Positions 46,498 to 60,040 of a stretch of 64,000 nucleotides of DNA are shown in pieces. The notes under the pieces are model-generated. The model was not told where the DNA came from. It worked only from the letters and a program-made list of their open reading frames with translations, and made no database searches. The stretch's first letter is position 1. Each line of letters begins with the position of its first letter. The position numbers and the translations under genes are program-made. Source of the stretch: Micropterus salmoides (taxonomy: Eukaryota > Chordata > Actinopteri > Centrarchiformes > Centrarchidae); NCBI RefSeq assembly GCF_014851395.1, contig NW_024042261.1:35055942-35119941 (forward strand), written 5' to 3'.

Positions 46498-49400
46498 AGC
46501 GTGTGCTGACCCCCCACCCCCCACCCCACCCCCGGTGTGTTTGAGTTTTTCCTCAGCTTCTGTGGTTTTATTCTTTAAGATCTTGCAAGTGATCAATTAC
46601 ATTTTATTGCTTCAGAGCTTGATTTGTAGACCCACCAGGTTGTGACGTTTCAAAGTATTCCTCAGGTCTTAAGCCATGTCGTACCTTTGTTGCAGATGAA
46701 GGGTTTTTAAATTTGTTGTCCACTGTTGAGTAGAATTCCTCTTTTCATCACTGGCATGGGTGTGCTGCTCTTTGTTCATGTATATATGGTGTTTAAAATA
46801 TTAATTTGCAGCTGAGAATATGATTGTCACAGTGCTTTTCCTCGGTTGACATGGAACAACTCAACTCTTTTCAGCATTTGTGGCCTTACAACTGCCCAAA
46901 GGCAAGATTTAGGATGTCCTTGTATAATGTTTAATTTGCAATTATTTATCCTCTTTGTGATCCATTTAAATAAGGTTACATGTATATGCAATTAATAAGA
47001 CTGTTGATAAGGTTTTTGTCCCAGGAGTTGAGGGGTGTACACTTGTTAACAGGCCTAAGTGAGAACCACACGTCCTCTATCAGGAAAACAACATGGCTTC
47101 TGAACTGCACTGCGAAGGGTCTGTCGTTTTTGCATGGTATGTGCGCAAAAATGGCTCTTTTACTGTTAAGCGGAATTTGAGTTAAATAAGATAAAGCCAG
47201 CACTGGCAAAACAGTAAAATTCTCCATTTCTGAGATTCATGTAGTTTTTCTTACATTTGGAAAGTGCCCTCTTGGTTGTGATATTTCGAGAATTGCTTTT
47301 GAAGTTATGAACAGTTTTTGTTGTATTTCTGTAGATGGTCCTACTTGAACTGTAGAAATTCCTTTTGTTAAATGTTGTGCTTAACATTTGGCAAAAGGAG
47401 CAGAAACTCCATTAGCCCCCATTTGTCTATATCTAATGTGAAACAGAATGGCATCCCATTAATATTAAAATGGCCTATGTATGTCGTCATGTGAAAAGCA
47501 AATTGATCACTTGCAAGTGTGCAAGTACTTTAAATAGCTGGGAAGATTTCCCTCCAACACGTTTTCTCACCACTTTACTACTGTAATGCAAGTCAACTGA
47601 TGTGGTGTGGACATAATCTGTGTGGCTTGTGGTGGGCTGTTATCTACTAATCACTGGCCTTACCCTGTGTTGTATTTCTGCTACCTATAAAGGAAAAAAA
47701 GTTAAGAACATTTAATGCAGGTTATGTTTTGCTAGATGTGTCTAGCATGAAACTCTGGACCCATTTCCTCCTCCTCGTCCTTTTTCGGGTTGATGTTATC
47801 TGGTCATATATTGCCCTGCTAGCCTCACGCCCTTTGGAAAAAGCCTTAAATGTCACAGTAGTTATCCTCTACGTAATACTTACCTTAACCGTCTTTCTTT
47901 GCCAGGAATAAGTATGGCTTCATTATTTTCTCTGGTTTATTTGAAATCTGTTAAAACTGTGTACTGTCAGATCATTGGGCAGTGTTAATATGTATAGGCA
48001 CAGGGAATGGGTGATATTGCCTTTAAATTGAAATATTAAAAAGGTAATAATGCTACTCATACCTGTTGATAAATCACCTATCCTACTGTCTCAAATGTTG
48101 CCTATCTATCAAGGAATTAAGATGATTTTAAGAGTAAAATATGAATAGTATTTAGCAAATGAATAGGTATGTAGAACAGGGCTGTAGCTGTTAAAGTATT
48201 TGAACTCTGTTTTAGTTGTTATACTTAATATCCTTTATATAGTTTGTTAATTTATTTTTTTTTTTGGACCACTGCATCCTGAAGCCATAGGTCTTTTCAC
48301 ATTAGGTGCCATAGATGACACATTGACGCAGACAGTGTAAAATGAATTGCCTGAACTCCAGAGGCAAGTAAGGGGTTTGTATCCATGCTTTAATCTGACG
48401 TCTTTCACAGCGCTGAACATTTCTTCTTTGAATCGTTCTCAGAATACAGGACAGGTCAAAAGGGAGAAAGAATGGCGAGATGATACGTTCAGAGAAAGAC
48501 AGCGGAGACGCAAGCCGTAGCTTTTCTGGTTTTTGGTCTTCATACTTGATGGCAGTTTTCTTTTTTTTTCATGGCTCTCATTTTTGATGTGCCTGCCCCT
48601 TAAAGCTGCTATTGACTTTAATCTTAACACACACTAGTATGATTCGTGTGCGTGTGTATGAATAGTAATGATGTTTGGGCTGTATCAGTGAAAGTAAGTT
48701 CCTATTTAAGGATGGGCGCAACACTCAAGTGCTGGTAAATTTGGTAAGGTCTATTCTACCGGCCATATTTGGAGATTATTCTAAATGTATAATAACTAAC
48801 CAGTATACAAAGTGGCAGAGTGATTTTCAGGAATCTGACACATAGCGGCCTAAAGACAGACACCTTCCAGGCCCATTTGGATTTCCTAACTTTAAATCAA
48901 CACTAAACAGTTTGACAAGTCTGCCCAGTTTATTTTGAACTGCCTCATTACAGCCCGACATAGTCAGGTTCTACAGTTTCATATGAAGTGCCTCTACTGG
49001 GCTTAGTATGGAGAAATGTGTGAATGGGTGCTTGAGTGAGTGTGTGTGTGTGTGTGTATGTTAAGCTTGGGTACTTGCACACAGGTGTGCACGCTGACAA
49101 GGTGCACGAAGTTAATCTCTGATGGGGGACCAAGCTACTTAGTGTAACTACTGATACTGTGTCATGGACTGAAGTCCTGAAGTGTGCCACGATTCCTAGA
49201 CACTGTCGGGATGTGTGAACTGTTTGCTGCTGACTCACTGACCAAAGTGACCAAGCGTCCCTCTCTGTAACCACCCCGGTCAAACGCCTTGGCAAGCTTG
49301 TATTGGGAACTTGTGTTCTAACTGTAATAAGCAACAACCCGGCGACATAAAGGAGAGCTGCTGCCCTCATTTGGATGGTTAAAGAAAATCTTGTGAAGTA

Positions 49401-49835
49401 AAAGTGTAAAGATGTGAACAGAGATGAAAAAATCTAGAGGGAGTGGTTCCTGTCTGCACAGTTCGCCCCAGTTTTGATGTTCTAACCAAAACATATGTTG
49501 TGTCTCACAATAGTAGTATTAAGAAACAGTACATGTCAGTATGCACTGTGAGAATATAATCTACTTAAGCACATTGTAGCTCATGTTAGTTGACTCAGAT
49601 GGCAATATTTAACGGGGTACAGGTATGTAACAACTCTCTCTAGATTTATTTTTACTCCAATTCCTATGATTGTCTTTGATTATCAAAGCTCTATCATGTT
49701 GTGAACGGTGGTGGAGGGGGGCTTACTTTCTCTACTTTGTGAAAATGTGATATTCCAGTTTTGCCTAACCTTCAGGAATAAAATGTCTTGCACAAACATT
49801 CCCCCTAACCAAAATAAAGTTTGCAAACACAAGGC
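46498..49835 (+). other. fam222b: fam222b 3'UTR
   Basis: Long AT-rich region with no other gene. AATAAA signals at 49777-49782 and 49813-49818 fit the transcript end. A (TG)n run lies near 49039-49059. Short open frames here (such as 47729-47911, and 48948-49370 on the other strand) show no recognisable protein. Confidence 0.65.
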
Positions 49836-52668
49836 TTTTGAGTGACTGTTATGTATATGTAAAGATGGCGAAGATGATCAGTTTATATCAGAACAAATGT
49901 TTGAGATTATATATATAAAAATTTGGAATTCGACTACTTAATCATAACACATTCCACAGACATGGCCTGTTTACAAATAATGGGTACACTCTGGCACTAA
50001 TAATCTATAGTTAATAGTACACATGTAATAGGCACAGCAGAGTTTTGTTTTTTTTTTGTTTTTTTTTGACATTTTAAACATTTCAAAATGTGTTTTTTAA
50101 TTCTGAAAAGCTGTGGTTGCAGACATCTGGCACAAATTCTCTCCAAGAGTGGGTTTACGGTCCACAGATTTCCTGAAAGATTAAATTGCATCTTTGCAGT
50201 AAGAAGCCGCATGTCATGCGTGTGGTGTGGTGTGTTGCTGTACCGTGAGGCTGTGGCTTCATCCCGCCATCCCCAAAGGTCTTCCTCCCGGACAACCACA
50301 AGATCTGACCATCATCTCCAATTCACTTCCTCCACCCTGAAGTCAAGGAACACTCCTTGATCAACACCAGAAATGCTTGACATGACTATCTTAATGAATT
50401 GATATGTTAAAGGATTTAAGGTTCTGTTTTACCCCAATTAGGTAATGACAGTAGGCCCACAGGGAATATTTTCCCAGACATGTTTGTACAAAGTTAAACA
50501 GTTTTAGTTTCCACAACTACCAGACCCATTTAGTGATGATTTACCGGAGAACTCTATAACTCTGTAATAATTCTGTTTTCTGAGGTGGATTAGCTTCATT
50601 CTGGCGACTGCAACCTTAATGATATTCAGCAGCATTTACAGACAACCTTAAGAATTATCCTGGATTTGTGAGATCAACCTAATCCTGTGAACATTAGGTT
50701 TTATGTACTGAAAGCAAGTTTAAAGACTTTAAAAGCTTCCCCCCGCCAGGTTCCAGATGTTTTTACTTTCTTTGGGATTCTATGAAGGTATTAAAGCAAA
50801 ATGTGAGAGTAGAATTTGTAGTTGTAGAACATAGTCACACGTGTATCAGTAAATTTGAAGTCTCAGAGAAAAATACTTTAGGAATTTCAAACACTTAGTT
50901 TTTCCTCCTACACAAATAACAGTTACACCTTTTAAAATTCTTCACTGCATGTGCTGAAATCCTATTCTACAAGTCACAAATAGAGAAACTCATACGCTAA
51001 GATTTTTGCAGTGAATTTGCTGCAGAACACATTCACACCCTATAACAAAATTTCATGCAGTGAGAGTTGCACAATACAGTTGTATTTTAGCACAAATAAT
51101 TTCTCTCTTGGCTGTACCGTCTCAAATTAACGTGCAAAAAACAAAATGTACACATAAGTACCATCAGCACATTGTCACACAAACGGCTTCCCTCCTACTT
51201 GCCTGTGAATTCTGGGCGCTTATCACGTCAAGCAGGCCATTTAGTTGCATCTCCCTGGGAAGACTCTCATCCTGGTAAATGCTTTACAGTGAATCTTTTC
51301 AACACTGGCACTATATTGTCTGAAAATCATACAAGTCATTACACAAATCACAGGACCTGCAATCTTTTTATACAATATGCAAATAACACTGTTAACACAA
51401 CATTTATTTATAAGCCTCTTGGGAAAATGATCACAACAGCTTGTGAACAAATGAAACTAGCTGATGCACCTGGTACCAGTCAGTCCCTAAAGGTTAAAAT
51501 GCATTTTTACTTAGTAACTTTGGAACCATACTGACTTGTGTTGACGTCTCCAGGAGTCAGTCTGTACCACTTAATAATTTAAGGCTAGGTGCACAACCTT
51601 CCACAGTAGAACCTGTTCCCTCGATATTGAGATGTTGGTATACATTAGTGCAGGAATTATCTTTGAGCTGTCTTTTCCAAGCAGCCAATTCAGACTGTTC
51701 CTCTCCTCTTCTTGTCCTTTCACTTTGTCCGGTGGCTGTCCATAATAACCAAACCATGAAACTGTGTTTGCACCTACAAGCAGCTCAACAGCCATGATGA
51801 GCTACAGCTACACAGGTGTAGAACTGCAAAGGTCAGGGGCAGGACTGAGGTGTTAATGGTGTTAGTTACCTTGGACATGCTACTCCCTATCCCCAGAGAG
51901 CAAGCCTTTCATTTCCATAACAGCAGTTTTCCAATTCTAGAAAGTAATAGTATTCTTGATATCATAGCACACTTGCTGAATGGTTATTTTACAGTCTGAT
52001 ATTATTTTATGAGGTATTAAATACTTGTTTAATCACGTGTTGTCACAGTTTGGCACTTAAATCTATGTTTTGATGCAAAGCAATGTATCTCAGTATGGTC
52101 TGGCCCGTCCCCCACTGTACTATAGGCACATCATTCATGCAAGTAATCTGGCACTCTATATTTGTGTCCCTATTTGTTGATAAACAAATATACCCCCATT
52201 GCTGCATTAATTGATATTCCACAACACACTGTAACTGTAGCACTGACCACTTCATTGAAATTTTGATTTATATATATATATATATATATAAATGGAGAAC
52301 ATTTAGAAAAAGAAACAGCACAACAGTGTAGATAAGCTATCAATTAACAAGATTACAAATCAAATTTTTCGAAAATGAAGACTATTTACAATATATACAT
52401 GAAAATTAGAACTATTAATTTGTCCAATGAGATGCAATAATTTACAAATAAAGAATCTTTCCTCTAGACTTATTGGATCAATTGCAAACAACACCACAGC
52501 GGTTTAGACTGAAAATGTACCATTGAGTATGATTAAAAGTGAAATGTAATAAAAATGAAAACTATTTACAATTTGTACAATGCAACCGTACCTCATTAAC
52601 AGATTTATAAGAACATAATAATTGCTCATTCCTCCAACTGGTCAACAACAAAGGTGAAGTGTTCGTAG
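49836..52668. other. Intergenic, nothing recognised
   Basis: AT-rich. It includes a T-run near 50046-50068, an (AT)n at 52268-52290 and unassigned short ORFs (50088-50360, 51172-51534). No homology recognised on either strand. Confidence 0.5.
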
Positions 52669-52924
52669 CTACCGTACACTCTCTTGTCCAGACCTTTTGA
52701 TGTCGACATCATTTTTATCGGGCACAAAGTCTTTGTATTTTTTATGTCCCTGGGTTGGTTGGCCACACAGTGTACAGATGGGGAGGTTTTGCACCTGTGA
52801 CAGTTTGGCTCCTACTTTTGAGAAGTATTCCTTCCCCTTACACTTGTATAGGGTAGCTCTTGACCAGACTGAAGGACTGCCAGTACTGTCCAATGAGCTA
52901 CTGGTCCGGGTAGAGAGCATTATG

Positions 52925-53060
52925 GTTCGTGTGGAAGGGCCAGCAATCCCAGGGGTTGTCTGACTAGCAGTTATTATGGGTCGTGTGGAAGGGCCAGCAA
53001 TCCCAGGGGTTGTCTGACTAGCAGTTATTATGGGTCGTGTGGAAGGGCCAGCAATCCTAG
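52925..53060 (-). repeat. 54-bp coding tandem repeat
   Basis: Two and a half near-identical units encode the 18-residue repeat RPIITASQTTPGIAGPST, in the C-terminal Pro/Ser/Thr-rich part of the DUF6729-type gene. Confidence 0.85.
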
Positions 53061-54716
53061 GGCTTGCTGTGGATGCAGAGAGGGAGGGCACTGGTCTGGT
53101 GATGGTAGAGGCGGCAGGAATTTCCCTCGCTGGCAGAAGCACAGGTGGCAGTGGTGGTTGAGGCTGGGTTAGTGGCATGCTTATGTCTGTCCTTCCCTTT
53201 AACACCTTTGTACCTGCCGTGCTGGGTGCATGTAAATACCCTATCTGGAGGTAGAGTGGTGGAGGAAGGACTGCTGGCTGGTGTGGTGCTGGAGGTAGGT
53301 CTGCAGATGAAATGGAGGCGATCTTTGTGCGAGTGGACGGCTGTTTTGTGGCATGCAGTTTGAGGAGCCTCTCTTGGCGACGGATGAAGTCCCGCACAGT
53401 CTTGATGGTGATTCTTTGAAGAGGAACGCCTGCTTTGCACAGGACTGGATCCTCCACCGTAATCCGGTGCTGGACTCGCCTATACGCCCTCAAGATAGCG
53501 CTTTTCTCAGGACCGCTGCAAGACCCTTGAGGTGAGCGAAGCCACAGCAGCTTCATCAGTGTGTACATCAGTCTGTTGTCCTGAGCCTGTTGTGCCGGTG
53601 CGTAGCGCATGGCTACTTTTACCCTCTGTATCACAGCAGCATCGACAAGATCCTCCCTTTTTGTGCGGCAGTAGAGGGTGTTGCCCCATTGTGTTCTGAC
53701 AGCTGTGGCTGCTTGTCATGCTCCTCCACTGCATTCCAGACTTCAAGGACCTTGTTCCTCTGCTCAGTGGTAAGTGACAGCTTGTCCACTCTCAGGCCAA
53801 TCTCCACAGAGCAGAACATTTCCAGCTTTTGAAAGCCAGGAAGAGGGTTTGGACTGCAGACATCCTCCTGTTAAAAGATTGCCACATAAATGTTATAAGT
53901 TCAAATGTGTATATTGTCCGCCAAACATCCAGTGCATTGCATTTCATTCTAGCAGACACGCAGTTACTCACTAAGGCTGGAGGGTGAACTGTAGAGGTTT
54001 CATCGCTGCTGAGCATAATGTGGTGCAGGAGGGCATCCAGAACATCGTCATGTGCCTCCATGTCACTCAGGTAAGCCTCGTCTGCCTCTGGATCTGGATC
54101 GGGCTGTCCAGGCTGAACCACCTCCTCCTCTGGACCAGGTCCATCGTTGACAATGTCCCTAAGAGAGAAGGTTCCAGATTCAGCTGTGCTCTGGCTGAAC
54201 AGGTACTCCAACCCGAGCAGCTCGTTGGAAGGGACAACTTCAGGGGCCTGGAAATTCTCCTCCACAGTCTCTTTAAACAGCTGCCGGCAGCGGGCGTTGA
54301 GGCGGTCAATCAGCGGTGCTGAGTAGGTCCTGTGGTGCCGTCCTTTACCACCAAACAAGGCATCCGAGTTCCACCGTGCAATGCCACTTATCAAGTAAAC
54401 CTGATAGGGCCGTGCTGCACAGTGGCAACCTGAGTAGAGTGGAGTCAAGCTTTAATATCGCTTCAGGGGCAATTTTGCAACAGCATGAACAATGGTATCC
54501 ATACATGAATACAGATGGAGAACAAATTAAAGGAAAAACCTGAACAAAAGAGTAGAGAACCCGCTATTTTATCTCAACTTAGTGAGGCTCATCAAGCTGA
54601 GTTCCCTGCCATCCTCACCAGCAAGTGAGTAATATACTGAACACAATGTGGGCATTTAAAAGTTTTGAAAGTAGTAACTCAAATCAACCTCAACATATTT
54701 ATGATTCTACTTACAG

Positions 54717-55010
54717 ACGTGGCGTGGATAAGAATGTTGTGCGCCTTCTGAGGGACCCAACTGAAGGGAATACTGTGGTCAAGGTGTGGCGGCAGATACG
54801 GGGGAATCACGTTGAGGAGTACCTTCAACGTAAGGACCTGTACACTACACTCCTCATGACTGTAGTGGGGCCTGGAGGCATGGTCTCTGCATTTAGACAC
54901 ACATTTCAGGCTCCACCTCCTCCAAGAGAGCTTCCCCCTGCACAACTCTTGCGCCACCTTCTTCGCTCCTGGCTGCCTCTGTACATGGTCCGCAGCACAG
55001 GACCTCAGTG
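54717..55010 (+). pseudogene. Opposite-strand internal segment of the DUF6729-type gene
   Basis: After an acceptor-like CTACTTACAG, the + strand encodes RRGVDKNVVRLLRDPTEGNT and VEEYLQRKDLYTTLLM, then PPPPRELPPAQLLRH before the match is lost. In intact relatives as I remember them, this follows the SLKCPRG-type block on the same strand. Here that block is on the minus strand immediately to the right (55160-55496). So this piece is inverted, or belongs to a second inserted copy. Confidence 0.6.
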
Positions 55011-56742
55011 AGCACCGTGTACCAGCTGGACACATCACAGATGTGACATACCTAAAATACATATTGGTAAAAATGAAGGCCAACAGCAGCATATGACTTT
55101 CTGTGCTCTCTCTTTTCCTGCATGTTTACATAGTAATACATATTCTACTGTAATGTAGTGGTGGTAGCCAGACTCATAGAGGTGCACATTCAGTCCTCTA
55201 CCCACACACTCATCACCTCGAGGACACTTCAGAGAGTACCTCCACACTCCGACAGGGCGCCACACAAAGACGCGGCTCAGAAAAAAGAGCTGTGGAGTTG
55301 GCAGAGAACCCCTGACACAGCCGGGAGGTTCTGGTGGGTAAAACCACATGCGGTCTGATTTCATCGCCCGTGGCCTCTTGAACAGACAAATGTTGTCCAT
55401 GTAGATTTCAACGGAAGTATAAAGTCCTCTTTGAGCCAGGAAATGTCGGCAGATGGGATGCCGTTGGGGTTTTCCCACAGATGGACCCAACCCTCTAGCT
55501 CCACCTGCAGCACACATACAAAACATCTGGTGCACAAGGAATGTAAGAACATAAAACCAATTTAAGCACAACATTTCTTCTCATTTACATTGTTTGCATA
55601 TAATGTGGATATCACGTACAGCGGAGTCGCTCAGAGGTGATTCCATGGCATGAAACTTGGTTGTGGATGTGGGCTGGACAGCTGCCTCAGGCTGATTTGG
55701 TCTCCACAGAGAACTGTATGCCTTCTGTATTATCTCCCTCTGCTCATCAGTGAATTGCTCTGGCCGTTCTTTTTGGGCATGGAACTGGCTGTAAATTTCC
55801 CATATGTCCTGAAAGGTGTGATCCTCAATCCCTCTCTGAACGTAGACACGCCTGTCGATGTTGGCCTCAAGGAGACAGGAGACTGGTGGGAAGCTCTCTG
55901 CATATTCTGAGAGGTAGTCTTTCACCCACTGGTTCACCATCTCCCCCTTTCTATGTGGGTTTGTCACCTCTGATCTGTGCTTGTCAAGCACACAGGAAAC
56001 ACATCTTAACTTAGTACTCTCATTAATATCACTGCAATTGTAATGATGAGTAAAGAAACTTTGCCAAGATTAAAAATAAACACTGATAACAGCCATAGTT
56101 GTGTGCAAAAAAAAAAAATTATTTTAAGCATGCCTTCAAAATGGTGTTTAAATGCATAGCCTACAATGTTTTAAATCATGTAAGGGATTGAATATAATAT
56201 GCTTACTACTTCATGTAGCCCACATCATTTGCCACAAGCCAGCTGAATGGTGCATTCTCATACTGGCCAAATGTCACCACCAGCTTTCCCAGGCACAGCT
56301 GACGTGACGGCGCGGGGATACCCTCTGCTTGGAGGAGCTGCTCTGCGTGGACCAGGGCAGTGGCCTGGTTGAGTAGCTCCCGTGGAGGTTTGGGGAAGAG
56401 CATCCTTTTCTCCCGATAGCAACGGCCGCCAACGGTCTCTGTTGGCGATTTGCTGGGGCATTGGGGTTGACGACGCGGATTACTGGGGTTGCCATCTTCA
56501 GTTGTAGCTACTGAAATACACTTGGATACAGTAGCGCCACAACATCATTATTATATTATAATAATATATTAATTACTAATATAACAATGCATGTTAGTGT
56601 AAAACAGGTCATTCATACCCTTCAAGCACACAGCGAGGAAGAGGAAGCGTCAGAGCAGGGCGACGACCACTAAACCCTGAATCCAGCTCTTCAGGTGAAG
56701 ATGAACAGATCTCTGAGGGAGAGTACTTATAACTACTGCAGA

Positions 56743-57096
56743 GCTAGAATGATAAGTCGTTTATCTGTCAACTATTAAATTAATCGCCAACTATTTTGAT
56801 AATCAATTAATCGTTCTGTCATTTTTCTAAGAAAAAACGTCCAAATTCTCTGATTCCAGCCCCTCAAGTGTGAATATTTTCTGGTTTCCTTGCTCCTCTA
56901 TGACAGTAAACTGAATATATTTGGGTTTTGGACAAGGCAGGACATGTGAGCACGTCATCTCGGGCTTTGGGAAACACTGATCAACGTTTTTCACAAATTT
57001 CTGACATTTTTTAGACCAAACAATTAATCAATTAATCATGGAAATGATTGACAGATTAATCAATAATTAAAATAACCGTTTGTTGCAGCCCTAAAT
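56743..57096. repeat. hAT-like MITE ('GCTGCAACT' family)
   Basis: Starts GAGCTAGAATGATAAGTCG, includes GATAATCAATTAATCG and ends GTTTGTTGCAGCCCTAA. Confidence 0.6.
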
Positions 57097-59870
57097 TGCT
57101 GGGCCTACAAGAGTGACTGTTCCCTGTGGGTCTGACATTTTCTTACCTTTGGCTAAATTTTAGGCTTTTGCGAAGGAGTGTGCATGTCTTCTTTACACTC
57201 GAAATGAGTTAGAATATTTTGCTCTACAAGTTGCCAGTAAAACATCAGGAATATGGAACTCCTGAACTTTTATCATTCCTTTTAACAGTATAAAAGTATA
57301 GTATATACAATAGCCTGGAAGGCAGTGCTGCCTGTCTTACAGATAACATTGCAGGCAAAAAACACATTGAGAGAAATCATTGTAGTTGGTATATTCTCCT
57401 GTCTTGGATAATATAGGCCATGGCATTTTGGATTGTACCAATGGGTGTTTCTTGACAGGAGGGGAAATTGTTTTCTTTTCTTTTTTTTAGAAAAGTATCC
57501 CACAACCTCTGAATAAGAGTGAATCACCAAGTTATGAGTGATGGGGTGTTTTTGGATGCAAATTAGACTTGGGAGTTAAAAATTTGGTATGGTGACGCAC
57601 AGGTCAAGGTAAACTTTATTATCCCAGATGGAGAAATTGTGGAGGTCATTGTGTGTAGAAGCAGACCTACAGTATAGAGAGTAATAACAAGGCAAAAGAC
57701 CAGGTCCATACAAAAAAAAAATGAATATGACAGAAATTTATAAGTTGTGTATGTCTGCAAATGACCGGTTTTAAAACATTATCACCCACCAACAAAATGA
57801 CAGAAACGTTCTTTTGCAAAATACGTTTTTTTTAAGGGACACACACATTTACAGAGGCACTTAATCCAACGTGAATGTGAGTGGTGTCCTTGAAATGCAG
57901 TGAGCCATCATGGTAATCCTTAGATCAAAACATTTAATTCAAACTTTGGTATGCCTGTAAAACCTGCCCCAACAGACAGATAAACTAATATCTTTCCACA
58001 CACATCTATATCTTTTGTGACTTTTACTGTGCTGAATGTCCAGTGTTACGCCAAATTCATATATGCTGAGGAAAAATCTGTCCTGCCGAATTATGCGCCC
58101 ACCTCTCAAGGTCCTTTTCAGAAACTTTGCTGTGCACATTGATCAATATGTGGTTCTCATCACTGCTGAATCTCAAGGAATGCAACTTCTACTAAGTGTT
58201 ACTAAATATTGCTGACTCTAAAAATTTCATAAAATATATACTCAGAATAACTTATCAGAATTGATTAACCCCACAAAGATATATCGTTTTTGAACAGTAG
58301 GCCTACTTGGAGGTGTGCAGGCAGGCATACACAAACACCGGAACACCGTGAGTCTCGGTTTCTGTGGGCTGTGGAGACTTTACAGACGTAACAGTTAACT
58401 AGCGCTACTATTACCTATAAACATAACTGTGGCGTGATTGGTGGTCTACGGTCCGATTTCGGTGTGTTCATTATGTGCTAAGTATGATGAAACAGTTTGA
58501 AGCTTTCTATTACAAAAAAAATTTTGTCCCACAGTTGTTAATGCACATCACATGAAACCTCCGAAATATTGCCTGTACTGCAAATACTGGTAATAAATAA
58601 CTTTCCTAATTAATCTAGGTCACTCTACATGGACAGCAAACTAACCATTATAACCCAATTACATTTTACAAATGACACTTTAGAAAGAAATGTATATGCA
58701 ATACTAAATTTTGCACCATTCATAAAAGGTTTCTTACCATGTTGTCCTCTATGTTTCTACCTGTATGACATCAACAACTAGTCAATTTCTGTAACAACAA
58801 TTTCTGACTTTACCAGATGTTGTTTCGACTTCAGGAGGCGTTTCACGTGAATTTTCCCGATAATTCTGACACTACATGAATGCAAAATCTCTCTACCACT
58901 CATCAGGGAGTTAGGAAGTGTTTGCAATTGTTAAGCGTGCAACAAAGTGCTCACATATGTATTGTATTTTCCTTTCTTTTGATAAGGCTTGGTAAAGCAG
59001 GCTAAGAAACAGCAGCAGCAGAAATTAAGTAGAGTAGATTTGAAGCTAAATAAAACAAATGGTTTCATATTTTTCTTCAAGGGTTAAAAGAACAGTAAAC
59101 ACAACACATTCCTCTTTTCAGTCTCCTAGTCCCACTGAGCCCTTACTGGTTTGAGTCATTGTACAGTGACATGCGTATAACGTCACCACTTTGCAGCCTC
59201 CTGCATAATACTCTTTAGCATTTATTAAATAGCATAATCAACAGTCTATTCAGTGCACAAATTATGTAATGTATTGCTTTAAGAAACTTATACCCAGTTG
59301 ACTACATAATTAAGCACAATCACACACAAACACAATAGATATGAATGAGACTTTAACTATATGGTCCCCAGGTAAGGTATCAGATATTAATCTGATAACT
59401 TTTTTTTTGCTGGAAAACATTTTTATTTAACAAAAGTTTAAAACAAAGTACAGTACAAGCATACGATTCCTGCTATAAAAGGCATGGCACAATGTATCAT
59501 GTGAACAATACAACAGTCAACTATGGCAATATATTCCAACTATCTTTTATGAGTCCCAGCCATTATTCTGTATCTCAAACTTGCACATTTTTACAATCCA
59601 TTTCGTCTGTCCATTCATGTGAAGCGTTGATGACAGTTTCTCTGGCATTCCAGTTTTCCTTTGGCTTTGGCTTTAGTGTCACCAAGGGCAGAATGTGTTT
59701 CAACATTTTCCACACAAAACAGAAAAATCACATTCCCATACGGCGTGCCTTTCTTCAGCAATACATGTAACCCATGGACAATATTTATTCCACGTCGGTT
59801 TATGAATATCACACAAACCAATTAAAATTTTTTAGTCTGTCCCCCAGCACTTTTGACTGAACTCTTACCC
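57097..59870. other. Intergenic, no gene recognised
   Basis: AT-rich. A reversed LINE 3'-end-like stretch is at about 57600-57680 (AAACTTTATTATCCCAGATG). Nothing else supported. Confidence 0.5.
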
Positions 59871-60040
59871 AAGTCGTCTGTGTTGTGAAGTACGTGGCCT
59901 ACGAAGGCATACGGTCTGGTCTACGGAGGACTGTCTATTGTGTCATCAACTCCTGTCGCCTAGCAACCTTCACAGCTGCGGTCCACCGGCATGGAGACTA
60001 ATATTTAAGTTTTAATATTTTACCTCTTAATAGAGGAACT

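Larger units (their letters stand above)
52669..56495 (-). pseudogene. Scrambled copy of a fish multicopy gene (DUF6729-type, transposon-like)
   Basis: Minus-strand exon-like blocks in order: 56495-56206 (ATPVIRVVNPNAPA; VTFGQYENAPFSWLVANDVG, with a frameshift between them); about 55998-55590 (LDKHRSEVTNPHRKGEMVNQ); 55496-55160 (MWFYPPEPPGCVRG...SLKCPRGDEC, the Cys-containing DUF6729-like part, with a frameshift before it); 54429-53972 (VYLISGIARWNSDALFGG, LLGLEYLFSQ); 53867-52669 (GFQKLEMFCSVEIGLR, a frameshift near 53695, then WGNTLYCRTKRED, SGPEKSAILRAYRRVQ, and a final CTLCGQPTQGHKKYKD). Several blocks keep splice signals. The large central domain of such proteins is missing and one segment is on the opposite strand. 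I recognise the family from memory as a repeat-like multicopy fish protein; its biochemical role is unknown. Frame breaks argue for a dead copy. Confidence 0.6.

Noticed and set aside
50088..50360. 90-codon open frame with His/Cys content
   Set aside because: No zinc-finger spacing, no splice context and no recognisable homologue.
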